Source of the DNA: Thermoanaerobaculum sp.
GTDB lineage: Bacteria; Acidobacteriota; Thermoanaerobaculia; Multivoradales; UBA5704
Assembly (NCBI GenBank): GCA_021154885.1
Contig: JAJKHS010000160.1
Location: 48,279-112,278 of the forward strand
Reading direction: 5' to 3'
Length of the DNA: 64,000 nucleotides
Shown: piece by piece, positions 1-7,946 of the stretch
Position numbering within the stretch: position 1 is the first letter of the stretch
Layout: each line of letters begins with the position of its first letter
Program-made: the position numbers and the translations under genes
The notes under the pieces: model-generated
Told to the model about the DNA's origin: nothing
The model's input: the letters and a program-made list of their open reading frames with translations, nothing else
The model's database searches: none

Positions 1-393
1 GTCGGCTTGGGCGAAGTCCTGGAGGCCGGGGATGGCGGGATCGACGCCGAGCACCGTCAGCTCGACGGTGACACCGCCCACCGTCCGGTATCCCAGGTGG
101 TCGAGAGCTTCCGGGTGGCGGCCGTGATCACGCTCCTGGAGGTCGAAGAGGAGGCGGGTGAACTGCCGCACCTCGGCCTTCGACCGGCCGGTGATCACCA
201 GCCGCGGCGAGCGGCCCGCGGCGGCGGGATTGTCCCGGGCGGCCTCCTCGAAGAAGCCGATGACCTGCAGGGCCGTCGCGCCGCCCACGGCGCCCGTGCC
301 GCCGAAGAGGACGTGGACCTGGTCGAAGAACGCGGGATCGGCGGCCGCCCGGCGGAGCTGGGGACCGAGACGGTATCGCTTCGAGCGGCTCAT
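1..393 (-). CDS. NAD(P)-binding Rossmann protein, 3' end cut off by window
   Basis: Reading leftward from an ATG at 393, the first 131 codons are open and the gene runs off the left edge. Residues about 25-40 contain the glycine-rich stretch LFGGTGAVGG followed by hydrophobic and acidic residues, the usual start of a dinucleotide-binding Rossmann fold; a second beta strand follows (RLVITGRSKAE). The specific enzyme cannot be named without the missing C-terminus. It lies 117 bp downstream of the short-chain dehydrogenase in the same direction, with a repeat hairpin in between, so co-transcription is possible but not certain. The opposite strand is also open here but reads as low-complexity Gly/Arg-rich sequence and was rejected. 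Confidence 0.65.
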   Translation of the reverse strand, partial: MSRSKRYRLGPQLRRAAADPAFFDQVHVLFGGTGAVGGATALQVIGFFEEAARDNPAAAGRSPRLVITGRSKAEVRQFTRLLFDLQERDHGRHPEALDHLGYRTVGGVTVELTVLGVDPAIPGLQDFAQAD

Positions 394-417
394 GGCGGCG
401 ATTCTACTGGAGAAAAA

Positions 418-506
418 CAGGGACTTCAGGGACAGCAGGGACTCCAGGGACGGAGGAGTCCGGCGGTATCTTCGTCCCTGTTGTCCCTGTTGTCCCTGTT
501 GCCCTT
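418..506. repeat. Inverted arrays of 9-bp CAGGGAC iterons
   Basis: Four direct 9-bp units beginning CAGGGAC lie at 418, 427, 436 and 445. After a 20-bp gap, three units in the opposite orientation (GTCCCTG at 474, 483 and 492) follow with the same 9-bp period, and a degenerate fourth starts at 501. The two halves can pair into one long hairpin in DNA or RNA. The array sits between the stop of the short-chain dehydrogenase and the start of the next leftward gene. It could be a transcriptional attenuator, a protein-binding iteron array or a mobile intergenic repeat; nothing here decides which. Confidence 0.8.
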
Positions 507-510
507 ACCC

Positions 511-1590
511 TCAGCGAGGCTTCCCGTACTCGACCGCGTCGCCCCGCAGCTCGTTGTTCTCCACGGCGGCCTCGTCGGCCAGCCGGGTGAGCATCGAGGG
601 GACCCAGCGCGAGGCGTTCTGCCAGCCCGGCCGGGCCTCCCGGCCGTCCTCGCCCGCCGGGGCGGGGAGGAGCCGGGTGATCGCTTGCAGGAGGCGGGCG
701 GTGACGTTGGGGGCCAGGGTGGCGGCCAGCACGGCCGCCCGCGCCTGGGGGGTGAGGGTGAGGTGGGGCTCGCCGTAGCGGCAGGCCTCGACGATGCGCC
801 GCGCCGCCCGCCGCCCGGCCATGGAGGTCAGCGGCAGCGAGTCGGCGACGGCGAACCAGGCGAGCTCCGCCGCCCGCCGTCCCTTGAACAGGGCGTTGAC
901 GTGGGAGCCGGTGCGCATCAGCCCCGGACAGACGGTGGTGATGTAGATCCCCTCCTGTGCCAGCTCGGCGCGCAGGCCGTCGGACAGGCCGACGAGGGCG
1001 AACTTGCTGGCGCTGTAGGGGACCAGGTGGGGGACGGCGATCCTGCCGCCGATCGAGGCGATGTTGACGATGCGGCCGTTGCCGCGCCGCCGCAGGTGGG
1101 GGATGGCGGCCAGGACGGCGTAGAGCGGACCCCAGAAGTGGACCCGCAGGGCTTCCTCGAAGTCCTCGACCGTCATGTGCTCGAGGGGGCCCACCTGGAT
1201 GGTGCCGGCGTTGTTGATCAGCACGTCCAGCCGGCCGAAGCGCTCGGCCGCCGCGTCGATGGCCCACTGCGCCTCGCCGCGGTCACCGACGTCGCAGGGG
1301 AGGGCCAACACCCGGTGGCTGCCGAGGGCGGCGAGCTCGCGCCGGGCGAGGTCGAGCTCGGCCGGATCGCGGGCCAGGATGGCGAGCCGCGCCCCCTCGG
1401 CCGCCAGCTCCCGGGCCATCAGCAGCCCCAGGCCCCGCGAGCCGCCGGTGATCACCACCGCGCGGTCGCGGAACTGGATGGGCCGGCGCCGCCGCAGTGC
1501 CCGGGCGGCCACGGCGAGGCCGGCGGCGGCCGCGAGGACCGCCGCCGGACCGGCCAGACGTCTCAGATCTTCACGGGCCGGGGCCCTCAT
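511..1590 (-). CDS. Short-chain dehydrogenase/reductase, membrane-anchored
   Basis: A 359-residue classical SDR. Residues 14-30 form a hydrophobic N-terminal segment that probably anchors it to the inner membrane, followed by an Arg-rich stretch. The cofactor motif TGGSRGLG is at residues 48-55, NNAG at 126-129, and the catalytic set is S179, Y192 and K196 (YSASK). The C-terminal 100 residues extend past the usual 250-residue core. The substrate is unknown; the family reduces or oxidises alcohols and ketones with NAD(P). Its ATG overlaps the stop of the zinc alcohol dehydrogenase by 4 nt, so the two are translationally coupled and probably act in one pathway. Confidence 0.9.
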   Translation of the reverse strand: MRAPAREDLRRLAGPAAVLAAAAGLAVAARALRRRRPIQFRDRAVVITGGSRGLGLLMARELAAEGARLAILARDPAELDLARRELAALGSHRVLALPCDVGDRGEAQWAIDAAAERFGRLDVLINNAGTIQVGPLEHMTVEDFEEALRVHFWGPLYAVLAAIPHLRRRGNGRIVNIASIGGRIAVPHLVPYSASKFALVGLSDGLRAELAQEGIYITTVCPGLMRTGSHVNALFKGRRAAELAWFAVADSLPLTSMAGRRAARRIVEACRYGEPHLTLTPQARAAVLAATLAPNVTARLLQAITRLLPAPAGEDGREARPGWQNASRWVPSMLTRLADEAAVENNELRGDAVEYGKPR

Positions 1591-2840
1591 GCATCATGCT
1601 CCCGGCCGTTGCCGCCGTGAGAGTGCCCGTTTCCCCCGAGCGTGTGCGTGTGGAAGTGGCCGTTGCCGCCGGGCTTGAGGACGATCTTGATACAGTCGTC
1701 CTCCTTGTCCCGGAACGTCTTGTAGCCCCAGGGGGCGTCGTCCAGGCCCAGGCGGTGGGTGATCAGCCGCGAGGGATCGATCTCGCCGTTCTGGATGCGC
1801 TCGAGCAGCGGCTTCATGTAGCGCATGACGTGGGTCTGCCCCATCTTCAGGGTCAGCCCCTTGCCGAAGGCCGCGCCGAACGGCACCTTGTCGAGCACGC
1901 CGCCGTAGACGCCGGGGATCGATACCGTCCCCCCTTTGCGGCAGGCCTGGATGGCCTCGCGCAGGGCGTGCGGCCGGTCGGTGCCCAGGCGCACGGTCTG
2001 CTTGGCCTTGTCGTACTTCGCGTCGAGCGTGGTGCCGTGCGCCTCCATGCCGACGGCATCGATGCAGGAGTCGGGGCCGCGGCCGCCGGTCATGTCGCGC
2101 AGCGTGTCGAGGACGCTGTCCACCTCCTCGTAGTCGAGGACCTCGGCCCGTCCCCAGGTCTGGGCGAGCAGCAGCCGCTCGGGGAAGCGGTCGATGGCGA
2201 TCACCCGCTCGGCGCCTAGCATCCAGGCGCTCTGGATGGCGAACTGGCCCACCGGGCCGCAGCCCCAGATGGCCACCGTGTCGCCGGGCTGGATGTCGCA
2301 GTTCTCCGCCGCCATGTAGCCGGTGGGGAAGATGTCGGAGAGGAAGAGGACCTTCTCGTCCTCGATGCCGTTCTCGATCTTCAGCGGACCGACGTCGGCG
2401 AAGGGGACGCGGGCGAATTCGGCCTGGCCGCCGGCGTAGCCGCCCATCATGTGGGAGTAGCCGAACAGGCCCGAGCCGGACTGGCCGTAGGCCTTCTCCG
2501 CGATCCAGGCGTTGGGGTTCGAGTTGTCGCAGGCCGACCACAGCTCATGCTCGCAGTACCAGCAGCGGCCGCAGGCGATGGTGAAGGGGACGACGACACG
2601 GTCTCCCGCCTTCAGGTTCTTGATCTCGCGGCCGACCTCCATGACCTCGCCCATGAACTCGTGGCCCAGGATGTCCCCCTTCTTCATGGTGGGGATGTAG
2701 CCGTCGTAAAGGTGGAGGTCCGAGCCGCAGATCGCCGTCGAGGTGATGCGCACGACGGCGTCGCGGGGGTTGAGGATTTCGGGATCCGGGACGGTCTCCA
2801 CCCGGATGTCGTTCTTGCCGTTCCAGCAGACTGCTCTCAT
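1587..2840 (-). CDS. Zinc-dependent alcohol dehydrogenase, FDH-like
   Basis: A 417-residue medium-chain dehydrogenase of the glutathione-independent formaldehyde dehydrogenase-like group. The catalytic zinc ligands fit C38 (AICGSDLH) and H60-E61 (GHEFMGEV). Four structural-zinc cysteines lie at 90, 93, 96 and 104. A Rossmann motif (GCGPVGQ) is near residue 194. The last 25 residues are unusually rich in Gly, His and Asn ([17 protein letters not shown]), a possible metal-binding tail. Such enzymes oxidise small alcohols or aldehydes with NAD. It lies 42 bp after the SRPBCC gene and overlaps the next SDR by ATGA, giving a three-gene leftward operon. Confidence 0.92.
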   Translation of the reverse strand: MRAVCWNGKNDIRVETVPDPEILNPRDAVVRITSTAICGSDLHLYDGYIPTMKKGDILGHEFMGEVMEVGREIKNLKAGDRVVVPFTIACGRCWYCEHELWSACDNSNPNAWIAEKAYGQSGSGLFGYSHMMGGYAGGQAEFARVPFADVGPLKIENGIEDEKVLFLSDIFPTGYMAAENCDIQPGDTVAIWGCGPVGQFAIQSAWMLGAERVIAIDRFPERLLLAQTWGRAEVLDYEEVDSVLDTLRDMTGGRGPDSCIDAVGMEAHGTTLDAKYDKAKQTVRLGTDRPHALREAIQACRKGGTVSIPGVYGGVLDKVPFGAAFGKGLTLKMGQTHVMRYMKPLLERIQNGEIDPSRLITHRLGLDDAPWGYKTFRDKEDDCIKIVLKPGGNGHFHTHTLGGNGHSHGGNGREHDA

Positions 2841-2882
2841 CGGTTTTGCTCCCGGCCTTGTCAGGGCTCTGATGTCGGTTTC

Positions 2883-3668
2883 CTAGATGGGGTTCTTGAC
2901 GTTGAGGAGGGACCGGGTGCCGTGGGGTTGGCCGTCGGTGGTGGCGACCTCGCCGGCTTCCATCAGCTCCTTGAAGCGCCGCAGGTCCTCGCGCACCTGC
3001 TGCTCGGTGATGCCGGAGAGCATCTTGCCCACGGCCTGGCCGAGGAAATGGCCGGGCACCTGGTAGTCCAGGGAGGCCCGGACCACCGTGCCGCGCCCGC
3101 CTGTGGCCGGCTCGAAGAACACGGTGCCGGCGTTGTGCACGTCGGAGCCGGGGAGCGAGCGCCAGGAGAGGAGCGTGCCCTCGCGCTGCTCGAGGATCTC
3201 GGCGTCCCACTCCAGCTTGAAGCCGAGCGGGCTCTTGCCCACCCAGTGGGAGCGGCGGCCGTCGAGCTCGGTCACGGAGTCGAGGTTCTTCATGAAACGG
3301 GGGAGGTTCTCGAGCCCGCGCCAGAAGCGGTACAGCTCACCGGCCGGCCGGCCGACGGTGACAGCGGTCTCGATGGGGACCAGGGCCACGGCATCGGAGG
3401 CGCGCTGGGCGATCTTCTCCGGCACCGGCCAGTGGCCCGTGGCGCCGCGGTAGATCAGGGGTGCACCGGCGGCGGCGATGCCGAGCGTGCGCCAGGAGCG
3501 CTGCTTGGCGGCGAGGGCGACCAGCGCCGCGCCGCTGACGATCATGGCAGCCTGGCCTACCCGGGTCATGAAGGTGGCGGATTCCTCGTTGGCGGGGTAG
3601 CCTTCGAGGGCGGGTTCGAAAGATCCCGTGCTCTGTTGGACCGAGATCAAGATGACTTCCTCTCGCAC
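2883..3668 (-). CDS. SRPBCC-family membrane protein (cyclase/dehydrase-like)
   Basis: A 261-residue protein. Residues about 35-80 hold hydrophobic segments resembling the YgaP/DUF2892 membrane module (QAAMIVSGAALVALAA, LGIAAAGAPLIY). Residues about 95-235 form a START/SRPBCC domain (VGRPAGELYRFWRGLENLPRFM is the typical entry), a helix-grip fold that binds hydrophobic ligands. The start is GTG at 3668, chosen because AAAGGAGG lies 7 nt upstream (3676-3683). It is the first gene of the operon with the alcohol dehydrogenase and SDR. Homologues often accompany stress-related dehydrogenases, but the ligand is unknown. Confidence 0.85.
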   Translation of the reverse strand: MREEVILISVQQSTGSFEPALEGYPANEESATFMTRVGQAAMIVSGAALVALAAKQRSWRTLGIAAAGAPLIYRGATGHWPVPEKIAQRASDAVALVPIETAVTVGRPAGELYRFWRGLENLPRFMKNLDSVTELDGRRSHWVGKSPLGFKLEWDAEILEQREGTLLSWRSLPGSDVHNAGTVFFEPATGGRGTVVRASLDYQVPGHFLGQAVGKMLSGITEQQVREDLRRFKELMEAGEVATTDGQPHGTRSLLNVKNPI

Positions 3669-3824
3669 GTGGATGCCTCCTTTGGATCAGGTTGAATTGA
3701 AAGTGGTGGCGGCCTCCTGGACGACTCCACAGCGGCCGGCACGGCGCCGGCCCGAAGCCTGAAAAGCCCGCAAGAGACGTGCCACGGAAATGGTCTGGTG
3801 ACAGGTTCTGGACGCTTCTCCGGG

Positions 3825-3853
3825 GTGACCGTTGAGCCGCAGGGGACTAGAAT
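3825..3853 (+). promoter_or_regulatory. Candidate hicBA promoter, leaderless
   Basis: GTGACC (3825-3830) and TAGAAT (3848-3853) are 17 bp apart. The expected start of transcription, 7 nt after the -10, is the A of the hicB ATG at 3860, so the mRNA would be leaderless. No Shine-Dalgarno sequence precedes hicB, in agreement. The rest of the 190-bp gap back to the SRPBCC gene shows only a GC-rich hairpin-like stretch near 3735-3755. Confidence 0.55.
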
Positions 3854-3859
3854 AGCCCT

Positions 3860-4078
3860 ATGACCCGAGATTTCAACGTCATCATCGAACGCGACGGAGG
3901 GGGTTACTACGTGGCGACCGTCCCGGCTCTCAAGGGCTGCCATACCCAAGCCAAGTCATTGGACAAGCTCATGGAGAGGGTCAGAGAGGCGATCGAGCTG
4001 TGCCTGGAGGTCGAAGGGGAGGGAGAATTGGAGGATCTTGACTTCGTCGGGGTACAGCGGGTGAAGATCGCAAGATGA
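3860..4078 (+). CDS. hicB: HicB-family antitoxin
   Basis: A 72-residue protein with the HicB partial RNase H-like fold: an N-terminal strand (FNVIIERDGGGYYVATVPALKGCHTQAKSL in several pieces) followed by an EEA-type helix (DKLMERVREAIELCLEV). HicB binds and neutralises HicA and usually represses the operon. It lacks an obvious C-terminal DNA-binding domain, so repression may need dimers or another factor. The gene order is antitoxin then toxin, the reverse of the classical hicAB order. Its stop overlaps the toxin start by 4 nt. No ribosome-binding site is visible and translation is probably leaderless. Confidence 0.9.
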   Translation: MTRDFNVIIERDGGGYYVATVPALKGCHTQAKSLDKLMERVREAIELCLEVEGEGELEDLDFVGVQRVKIAR

Positions 4079-4299
4079 GCCGGCTCCCCCGGATCTCTGG
4101 CAAAAAGCTCGTGGCTGCCCTGGCGAAGGCCGGTTTCGCGACCGTCCGGACCAAGGGCAGCCATTTCTACCTTCGTCATCAGGATGGACGAGCTACAGTA
4201 GTGCCGGTGCACGGCGGTGAAACTCTTGGTCCGGGTCTGCTGTCTCAGATCCTCCGCGACTGCGAGCTTTCACCGGAGGATCTGCGCCGGTTGCTCTGA
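4075..4299 (+). CDS. hicA: HicA-family mRNA interferase toxin
   Basis: A 74-residue protein with the double-stranded-RNA-binding-like HicA fold. The conserved catalytic histidine is in KGSHFYLRH, and the rest (PRISGKKLVAALAKAGF at the start, QILRDCELSPEDLRRLL at the end) fits the family closely. HicA cleaves mRNA and halts growth unless bound by HicB. The ATG lies inside the hicB stop (ATGA), coupling its translation to the antitoxin. This is one of two hicBA pairs in the window (see 29102-29562); their sequences differ clearly, so they are not recent duplicates. Confidence 0.92.
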   Translation: MSRLPRISGKKLVAALAKAGFATVRTKGSHFYLRHQDGRATVVPVHGGETLGPGLLSQILRDCELSPEDLRRLL

Positions 4300-4341
4300 C
4301 CTTCCTGTCTGCCTGGCCTCTCTTCGACCAACCGCGCGCCC

Positions 4342-5253
4342 ATGCCCGACACTCCCTCTCTCCCCGAAGTCACCATCTACACCGACGGCGGCGCCGATCC
4401 GAACCCGGGCACGGGGGGCTGGGCGGCCATCCTCCTCGATCCCGCCAGTGGCAAGGTCAAGGAGCTCTCCGGCGGCGAGCCCCGCGCCACCAACAACCGG
4501 ATGGAGCTGACGGCGGCCATCCGCGGTCTGGAGTCGCTGAAGCGCCGCTGCCGGGTCCAGCTCTTCACCGACTCGCAATATCTGAGGAAGGGGATCACGC
4601 AGTGGCTCCCCGGCTGGATCGCCCGCGGCTGGCGGCGCAAGGACGGCGAGCTGCAGAACGAGGACCTCTGGCGCCGCCTCGCCGAGCTCGTCCAGCTCCA
4701 CGACGTGAAATGGGACTGGATCAAGGGGCACGCCGGCAACCGCTTGAACGAGCGGGCGGACGAGCTGGCCACGCTGGAGATCCGCAAGCTGCGCGGGAGA
4801 GGCGCCGCCTCGGTGCCGGCCGAGCCGCCGGACGCCGAGGTCTTCCTCCGCGTCTCCTGCTCCGGTAAGCGGGGCGGCTGGGCGGCCCTGGTCCGCCGCC
4901 GTAGTGGGGAGGAGGAGCTCCTCTCCGCCGGCCTCTCGGGCACCACCCCCAACCAGCTCGACCTCCTGGGCGCCATCGCCGCTCTGGAGAGCCTGCCGCC
5001 GGGGACCTCGGTGGCCGTCCACACCGGCTCGGACTATCTGCGGAATGGCGCCAGCCGCTGGATCGAGGGCTGGCGCCGCCGCGGCTGGAAGACCCAGGAG
5101 GGTCAGCCGGTGCTCCACCGCGACCTCTGGCAGCGCCTGGAGCAGGCCATGGCCGTCCGCCGGGTGACCTGGCCCGAGGTCAAGGGGCGGGAGGTGGCGG
5201 AGTTGGAGGAGCTGGGGAAGGTGGCGAAGGCGGCGGCGGGGAGCGGGTCGTGA
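4342..5253 (+). CDS. rnhA: Ribonuclease HI with degenerate second RNase H domain
   Basis: A 303-residue protein, twice the usual length of RNase HI. Residues 9-150 are a complete RNase HI that cuts RNA in RNA-DNA hybrids: D15 (YTDGG), E55 (RMELTAA), D77 (FTDSQY), H130 (KGHAGN) and D140 (ERADELA) give the full active site. After a short linker, residues about 168-300 repeat the same fold (GGWAALV, TGSDYLRNG, GWRRRGWKT, WPEVKG), but the positions of the four acidic residues and the histidine are lost (for example TDSQY becomes TGSDY and KGHAGN becomes KGREVA). The second copy is therefore probably a binding or regulatory pseudo-domain. The gene follows hicA by 42 bp in the same direction. Confidence 0.93.
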   Translation: MPDTPSLPEVTIYTDGGADPNPGTGGWAAILLDPASGKVKELSGGEPRATNNRMELTAAIRGLESLKRRCRVQLFTDSQYLRKGITQWLPGWIARGWRRKDGELQNEDLWRRLAELVQLHDVKWDWIKGHAGNRLNERADELATLEIRKLRGRGAASVPAEPPDAEVFLRVSCSGKRGGWAALVRRRSGEEELLSAGLSGTTPNQLDLLGAIAALESLPPGTSVAVHTGSDYLRNGASRWIEGWRRRGWKTQEGQPVLHRDLWQRLEQAMAVRRVTWPEVKGREVAELEELGKVAKAAAGSGS

Positions 5254-5281
5254 CCAGTGGGTCCTAAGGGGGGGTGGGGGG

Positions 5282-5389
5282 CCCCTGGGACCGCCGGCGT
5301 CCCGCCGGCATCTAACTCCGCTTTCCTACCTCCACTCAAGAAAGAAAAAACGGAGTAAGTTGCCGGCGGGACGCCGGCGGTCCCAGGGG
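5282..5389. repeat. Large palindromic intergenic element with 29-bp perfect arms
   Basis: The left arm at 5282-5310 and the right arm at 5361-5389 are exact reverse complements over 29 bp (starting CCCCTGGGACCGCCGGCG). Inside them ACTCCG (5315-5320) pairs with CGGAGT (5351-5356), and the 30-bp centre is A-rich. The same arm sequence recurs as a single copy at 37354-37381. This is the structure of a REP/MITE-like non-autonomous repeat. It fills most of the gap between rnhA and smpB and would also form a strong hairpin in the transcript. Confidence 0.85.
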
Positions 5390-5456
5390 GGCGTGCCGCC
5401 CCTAGTCACTTCTCCCCGCCGGAAGCCTCTTCCCCGCCCCTGATACACTTCCCTCC

Positions 5457-5930
5457 ATGGCGACCAAGGCCAGGGACGAGCAGCGCCCCCTCGCCTCCAA
5501 CCGCCGGGCCCGGCACGACTACGAGGTCCTGGAGACGGTGGAGGCCGGCATCAGGCTGAGCGGCACGGAGGTGAAGTCGGTGCGCTCGGGGCGGGTGCAG
5601 CTCAAGGACAGCTTCGTGGAGTTCAGGGACGGCCAGGCTTGGCTCGTGGGCGCCCACATCAGCCACTACACCCACGGCAACCGGGAGAACCACGAGCCCG
5701 AGCAGCCGCGCAAGCTGCTGCTCAAGAAGCGGCAGATCGACCGTTTCTTCGGCCGTACCCAGCTCAAGGGGTTGACCGTGGTGCCGCTCTCGGTCTACCT
5801 CAAGGGGAACTGGATCAAGGTGGAGATCGCCCTGGTGCAGGGCAAGAAGGAGTTCGACAAGCGGGAGGCCACGAAGGCCCGCGAGCTCGACCGCGAGGCC
5901 GAGGCCGCGGTCAAGGACGGCCGCTGGTGA
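5457..5930 (+). CDS. smpB: SsrA-binding protein SmpB
   Basis: A 157-residue protein of standard length. SmpB binds tmRNA and brings it to stalled ribosomes for trans-translation. Diagnostic stretches are NRRARHDYEVLETVEAGI at the start of the OB-fold barrel, GTEVKSVRSGRVQLKDSF, the central HGNRENHEPEQPRKLLL, and the basic C-terminal tail GKKEFDKREATKARE. The ATG follows a -10-like TACACT (5444-5449) by 7 nt with no Shine-Dalgarno sequence, so it may be leaderless. No tmRNA gene was recognised in the window. Confidence 0.97.
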   Translation: MATKARDEQRPLASNRRARHDYEVLETVEAGIRLSGTEVKSVRSGRVQLKDSFVEFRDGQAWLVGAHISHYTHGNRENHEPEQPRKLLLKKRQIDRFFGRTQLKGLTVVPLSVYLKGNWIKVEIALVQGKKEFDKREATKARELDREAEAAVKDGRW

Positions 5931-5959
5931 CCGGCGGCCGAGCCCTCCAGGCCCTCAGA

Positions 5960-6445
5960 TTACTCGCTCCCGACCTCCTGCCGGCGGCGCCGGCCGCCGG
6001 TGTCCTGGATGCGCTCCAGCGCCGTCTGGCCGCCATAGCGGGCGACGATCCGATCGTCGTAGTCGTCGGCGACGGAGGCCACGGCAGTGATGGCCCGCAG
6101 CAGGTCCCGCGGCTCCAGGGTGCGGCCGAAGAGGGAGTGGGCGAAGAAGATGTCATTGCCGACGACCGAGAAGTGGCCGCACGGCATCTGGTGGTTGAGC
6201 TCCAGGAGACCGGCCATCAGCTCCTCCTCCAGCTCCACGTCCTGCACGCAGTAGGACATGATGGCCACCACCGCCTCGTCCGGACCGTAGGGCTCCACGG
6301 AGATCTCCAGCACCGTCGAGCCGTAGCGCACGTAGAAATGGTCGTTCTCGGGGTCGTGATAGGGCTCCTCGAACAGCTCCCCCAGGTATTCTCTCAGCTT
6401 GTTGAAGGTCTCATGATGGACCGGGCTTTCGAACATGATCCTCAC
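5960..6445 (-). CDS. YbjN/CesT-like small chaperone-fold protein
   Basis: A 161-residue acidic protein. The order of elements (HETFNKLREYLGELFEE, then HFYVRYGSTVLEISVEPYG, then VVAIMSYCVQDVELEEELMAGLLELNHQ, then GHFSVVGNDIFFAHSLFGRTLEPRDLLRAI) matches the YbjN / type III secretion chaperone-like fold, where a hydrophobic groove binds short peptides. No secretion system lies nearby, so a housekeeping or stress role is more likely. GGAGGTGAGG stands just upstream of the ATG. It is convergent with smpB (29 bp between the stops) and divergent from the FadL gene. Confidence 0.6.
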   Translation of the reverse strand: MRIMFESPVHHETFNKLREYLGELFEEPYHDPENDHFYVRYGSTVLEISVEPYGPDEAVVAIMSYCVQDVELEEELMAGLLELNHQMPCGHFSVVGNDIFFAHSLFGRTLEPRDLLRAITAVASVADDYDDRIVARYGGQTALERIQDTGGRRRRQEVGSE

Positions 6446-6491
6446 CTCCAGAGGGGCCTACTCTATCAGCAGTTCAGGATCGCCGCAGGCG

Positions 6492-6520
6492 TTGACACCC
6501 CAGGGAGTTGGGACTAACGT
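6492..6520 (+). promoter_or_regulatory. Promoter of the FadL-GDSL operon
   Basis: A perfect -35 TTGACA (6492-6497) is followed after 17 bp by TAACGT (6515-6520), a weaker -10. Transcription would begin near 6527 and give a leader of about 80 nt before the FadL start at 6608. Confidence 0.5.
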
Positions 6521-6607
6521 TTACGCGAGCTGAAAAATGCCATCCGAGACCCATTTCCGCAACTCTCGGTCCACTATCTCATGAGCTCATCAGACAGGAG
6601 GAAGTCA

Positions 6608-7921
6608 ATGCAGAGGCGAGGAGGAGTGACGTGGAGAGTGCTGGGCGCGGCGGTCGCCCTCGGCACTCTGGCCGCGGTGCCCATGCACGCGGCCGGATTC
6701 GGTATCTTCGAGCAGGGGACGAAGTCGATGGGCATGGCCGGAGCCTTCACCGCCCAGGCCGACGACCCCTCGGCGCTGTTCTACAACGCCGGCGGTCTGG
6801 CCTTCGTCACCCAGAAAGACGGCTCGATCGGCGTCACCTATATCAAGGGTCTCAAGGCTGATTTCCAGGGCGCCAACCCGTTCCCGGGCGAGGGCTACAG
6901 GGCGAGCCAGAAGAAGCTCTCGGAGTTCCCGCCGCACGCCTACTACGTGCAGCCGATCAACAGCACCTGGAAAATCGGTCTCGGCGTCGAGACGCCGTTC
7001 GGCCTCACCACCGAGTGGGAGAAGCCGAACCAGTTCGCCGGCCGGTTCCTCTCCACCAAGGCCGCCCTGCGGGCCTTCGACATCAACCCGACGATCGGCT
7101 GGCAGGTGACGCCCAACCTCGGCATCGGCGTCGGCGGCATCGCCCGCATCTCGGACGTCGAGCTGAACCGCAACATCCCGGCCAACAACCCCTTCACCCA
7201 GTCGATCGTGGACGCGGCCTCGCTCAAGCTGAAGGGCGATTTCAAAGAGGGCTACGGCTTCAACGCCGGCATCCTGTACAAGGCCACCCCCGATTTCTCC
7301 CTGGGCTTCTCCTACCGCAGCAAGGTCAAGCTCAACTACACGGGCAACGCGCGGCTGACCCCGATCTCCACCGGCAACGCCCAGCTCGACGCCGCCATCG
7401 CCGCCGCGCTGCCCCTCAACACCAACCTCCCGGTCAAGACCTCCATCGACTTCCCCGACATGGCGAGCCTCGGCCTGGCCTACAGCTTCACGCCGAACCT
7501 GCTGATCGAAGCCGACGCCAACTGGACCGGCTGGAGCTCCTTCAAGAACGTGCCGATCACCTTCACCGGCGGCGCGACCAACTCGCTGCCCAGCACCACC
7601 ATTCCCGAGAACTGGAAGGACGTCTACAACTATCGTCTGGGACTGCGCTGGCAGGCCAACCCAACCTCGCAGTTGCGCCTGGGCTACGTCTACGACCAGA
7701 CGCCGCAGCAGGAGGAGGGGGTCTCGCCGCTGCTGCCCGACGCCAACCGCAACGGCTACTGCATCGGCTACGGCTACACGGGCGCGTGGAAGGCCGACTT
7801 CGCCCTCATGTACCTCCCCTTCAAAGAACGCTCCCGCAACAAGAGCTTCCCGGGAGAGGGACCGTTCTTCGGCACCTACAAGACGGACGCCCTGCTGCTG
7901 GGCGTGACGCTCACCTTCTAA
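6608..7921 (+). CDS. FadL/OmpP1-family outer membrane transporter
   Basis: About 437 residues. An upstream in-frame ATG at 6581 exists, but 6608 is preferred because AGGAGGAA precedes it at about 6 nt. A signal peptide covers the first 30 residues (cleavage near MHAAGF). The mature start GFGIFEQGTKSMGMAGAFTAQADDPSALFYNAGGLA is the classic FadL hatch, with the NPAG-like element appearing as YNAGGLA. The rest is alternating amphipathic strands ending in a C-terminal aromatic (LLGVTLTF), typical of outer membrane barrels. FadL proteins pass long-chain fatty acids or other hydrophobic compounds inward. The GDSL hydrolase follows after 25 bp, so the pair probably hydrolyses lipid esters outside and imports the products. 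Confidence 0.92.
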   Translation: MQRRGGVTWRVLGAAVALGTLAAVPMHAAGFGIFEQGTKSMGMAGAFTAQADDPSALFYNAGGLAFVTQKDGSIGVTYIKGLKADFQGANPFPGEGYRASQKKLSEFPPHAYYVQPINSTWKIGLGVETPFGLTTEWEKPNQFAGRFLSTKAALRAFDINPTIGWQVTPNLGIGVGGIARISDVELNRNIPANNPFTQSIVDAASLKLKGDFKEGYGFNAGILYKATPDFSLGFSYRSKVKLNYTGNARLTPISTGNAQLDAAIAAALPLNTNLPVKTSIDFPDMASLGLAYSFTPNLLIEADANWTGWSSFKNVPITFTGGATNSLPSTTIPENWKDVYNYRLGLRWQANPTSQLRLGYVYDQTPQQEEGVSPLLPDANRNGYCIGYGYTGAWKADFALMYLPFKERSRNKSFPGEGPFFGTYKTDALLLGVTLTF

Positions 7922-7946
7922 CGCGCGACGACAAGGAGACAGGAAG

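Noticed and set aside
7..1620. A long rightward open frame across the SDR genes
   Set aside because: Its product is low-complexity Gly/Arg/Pro/Val sequence without motifs, while the leftward frames show clear dehydrogenase signatures. High GC makes antisense frames open.
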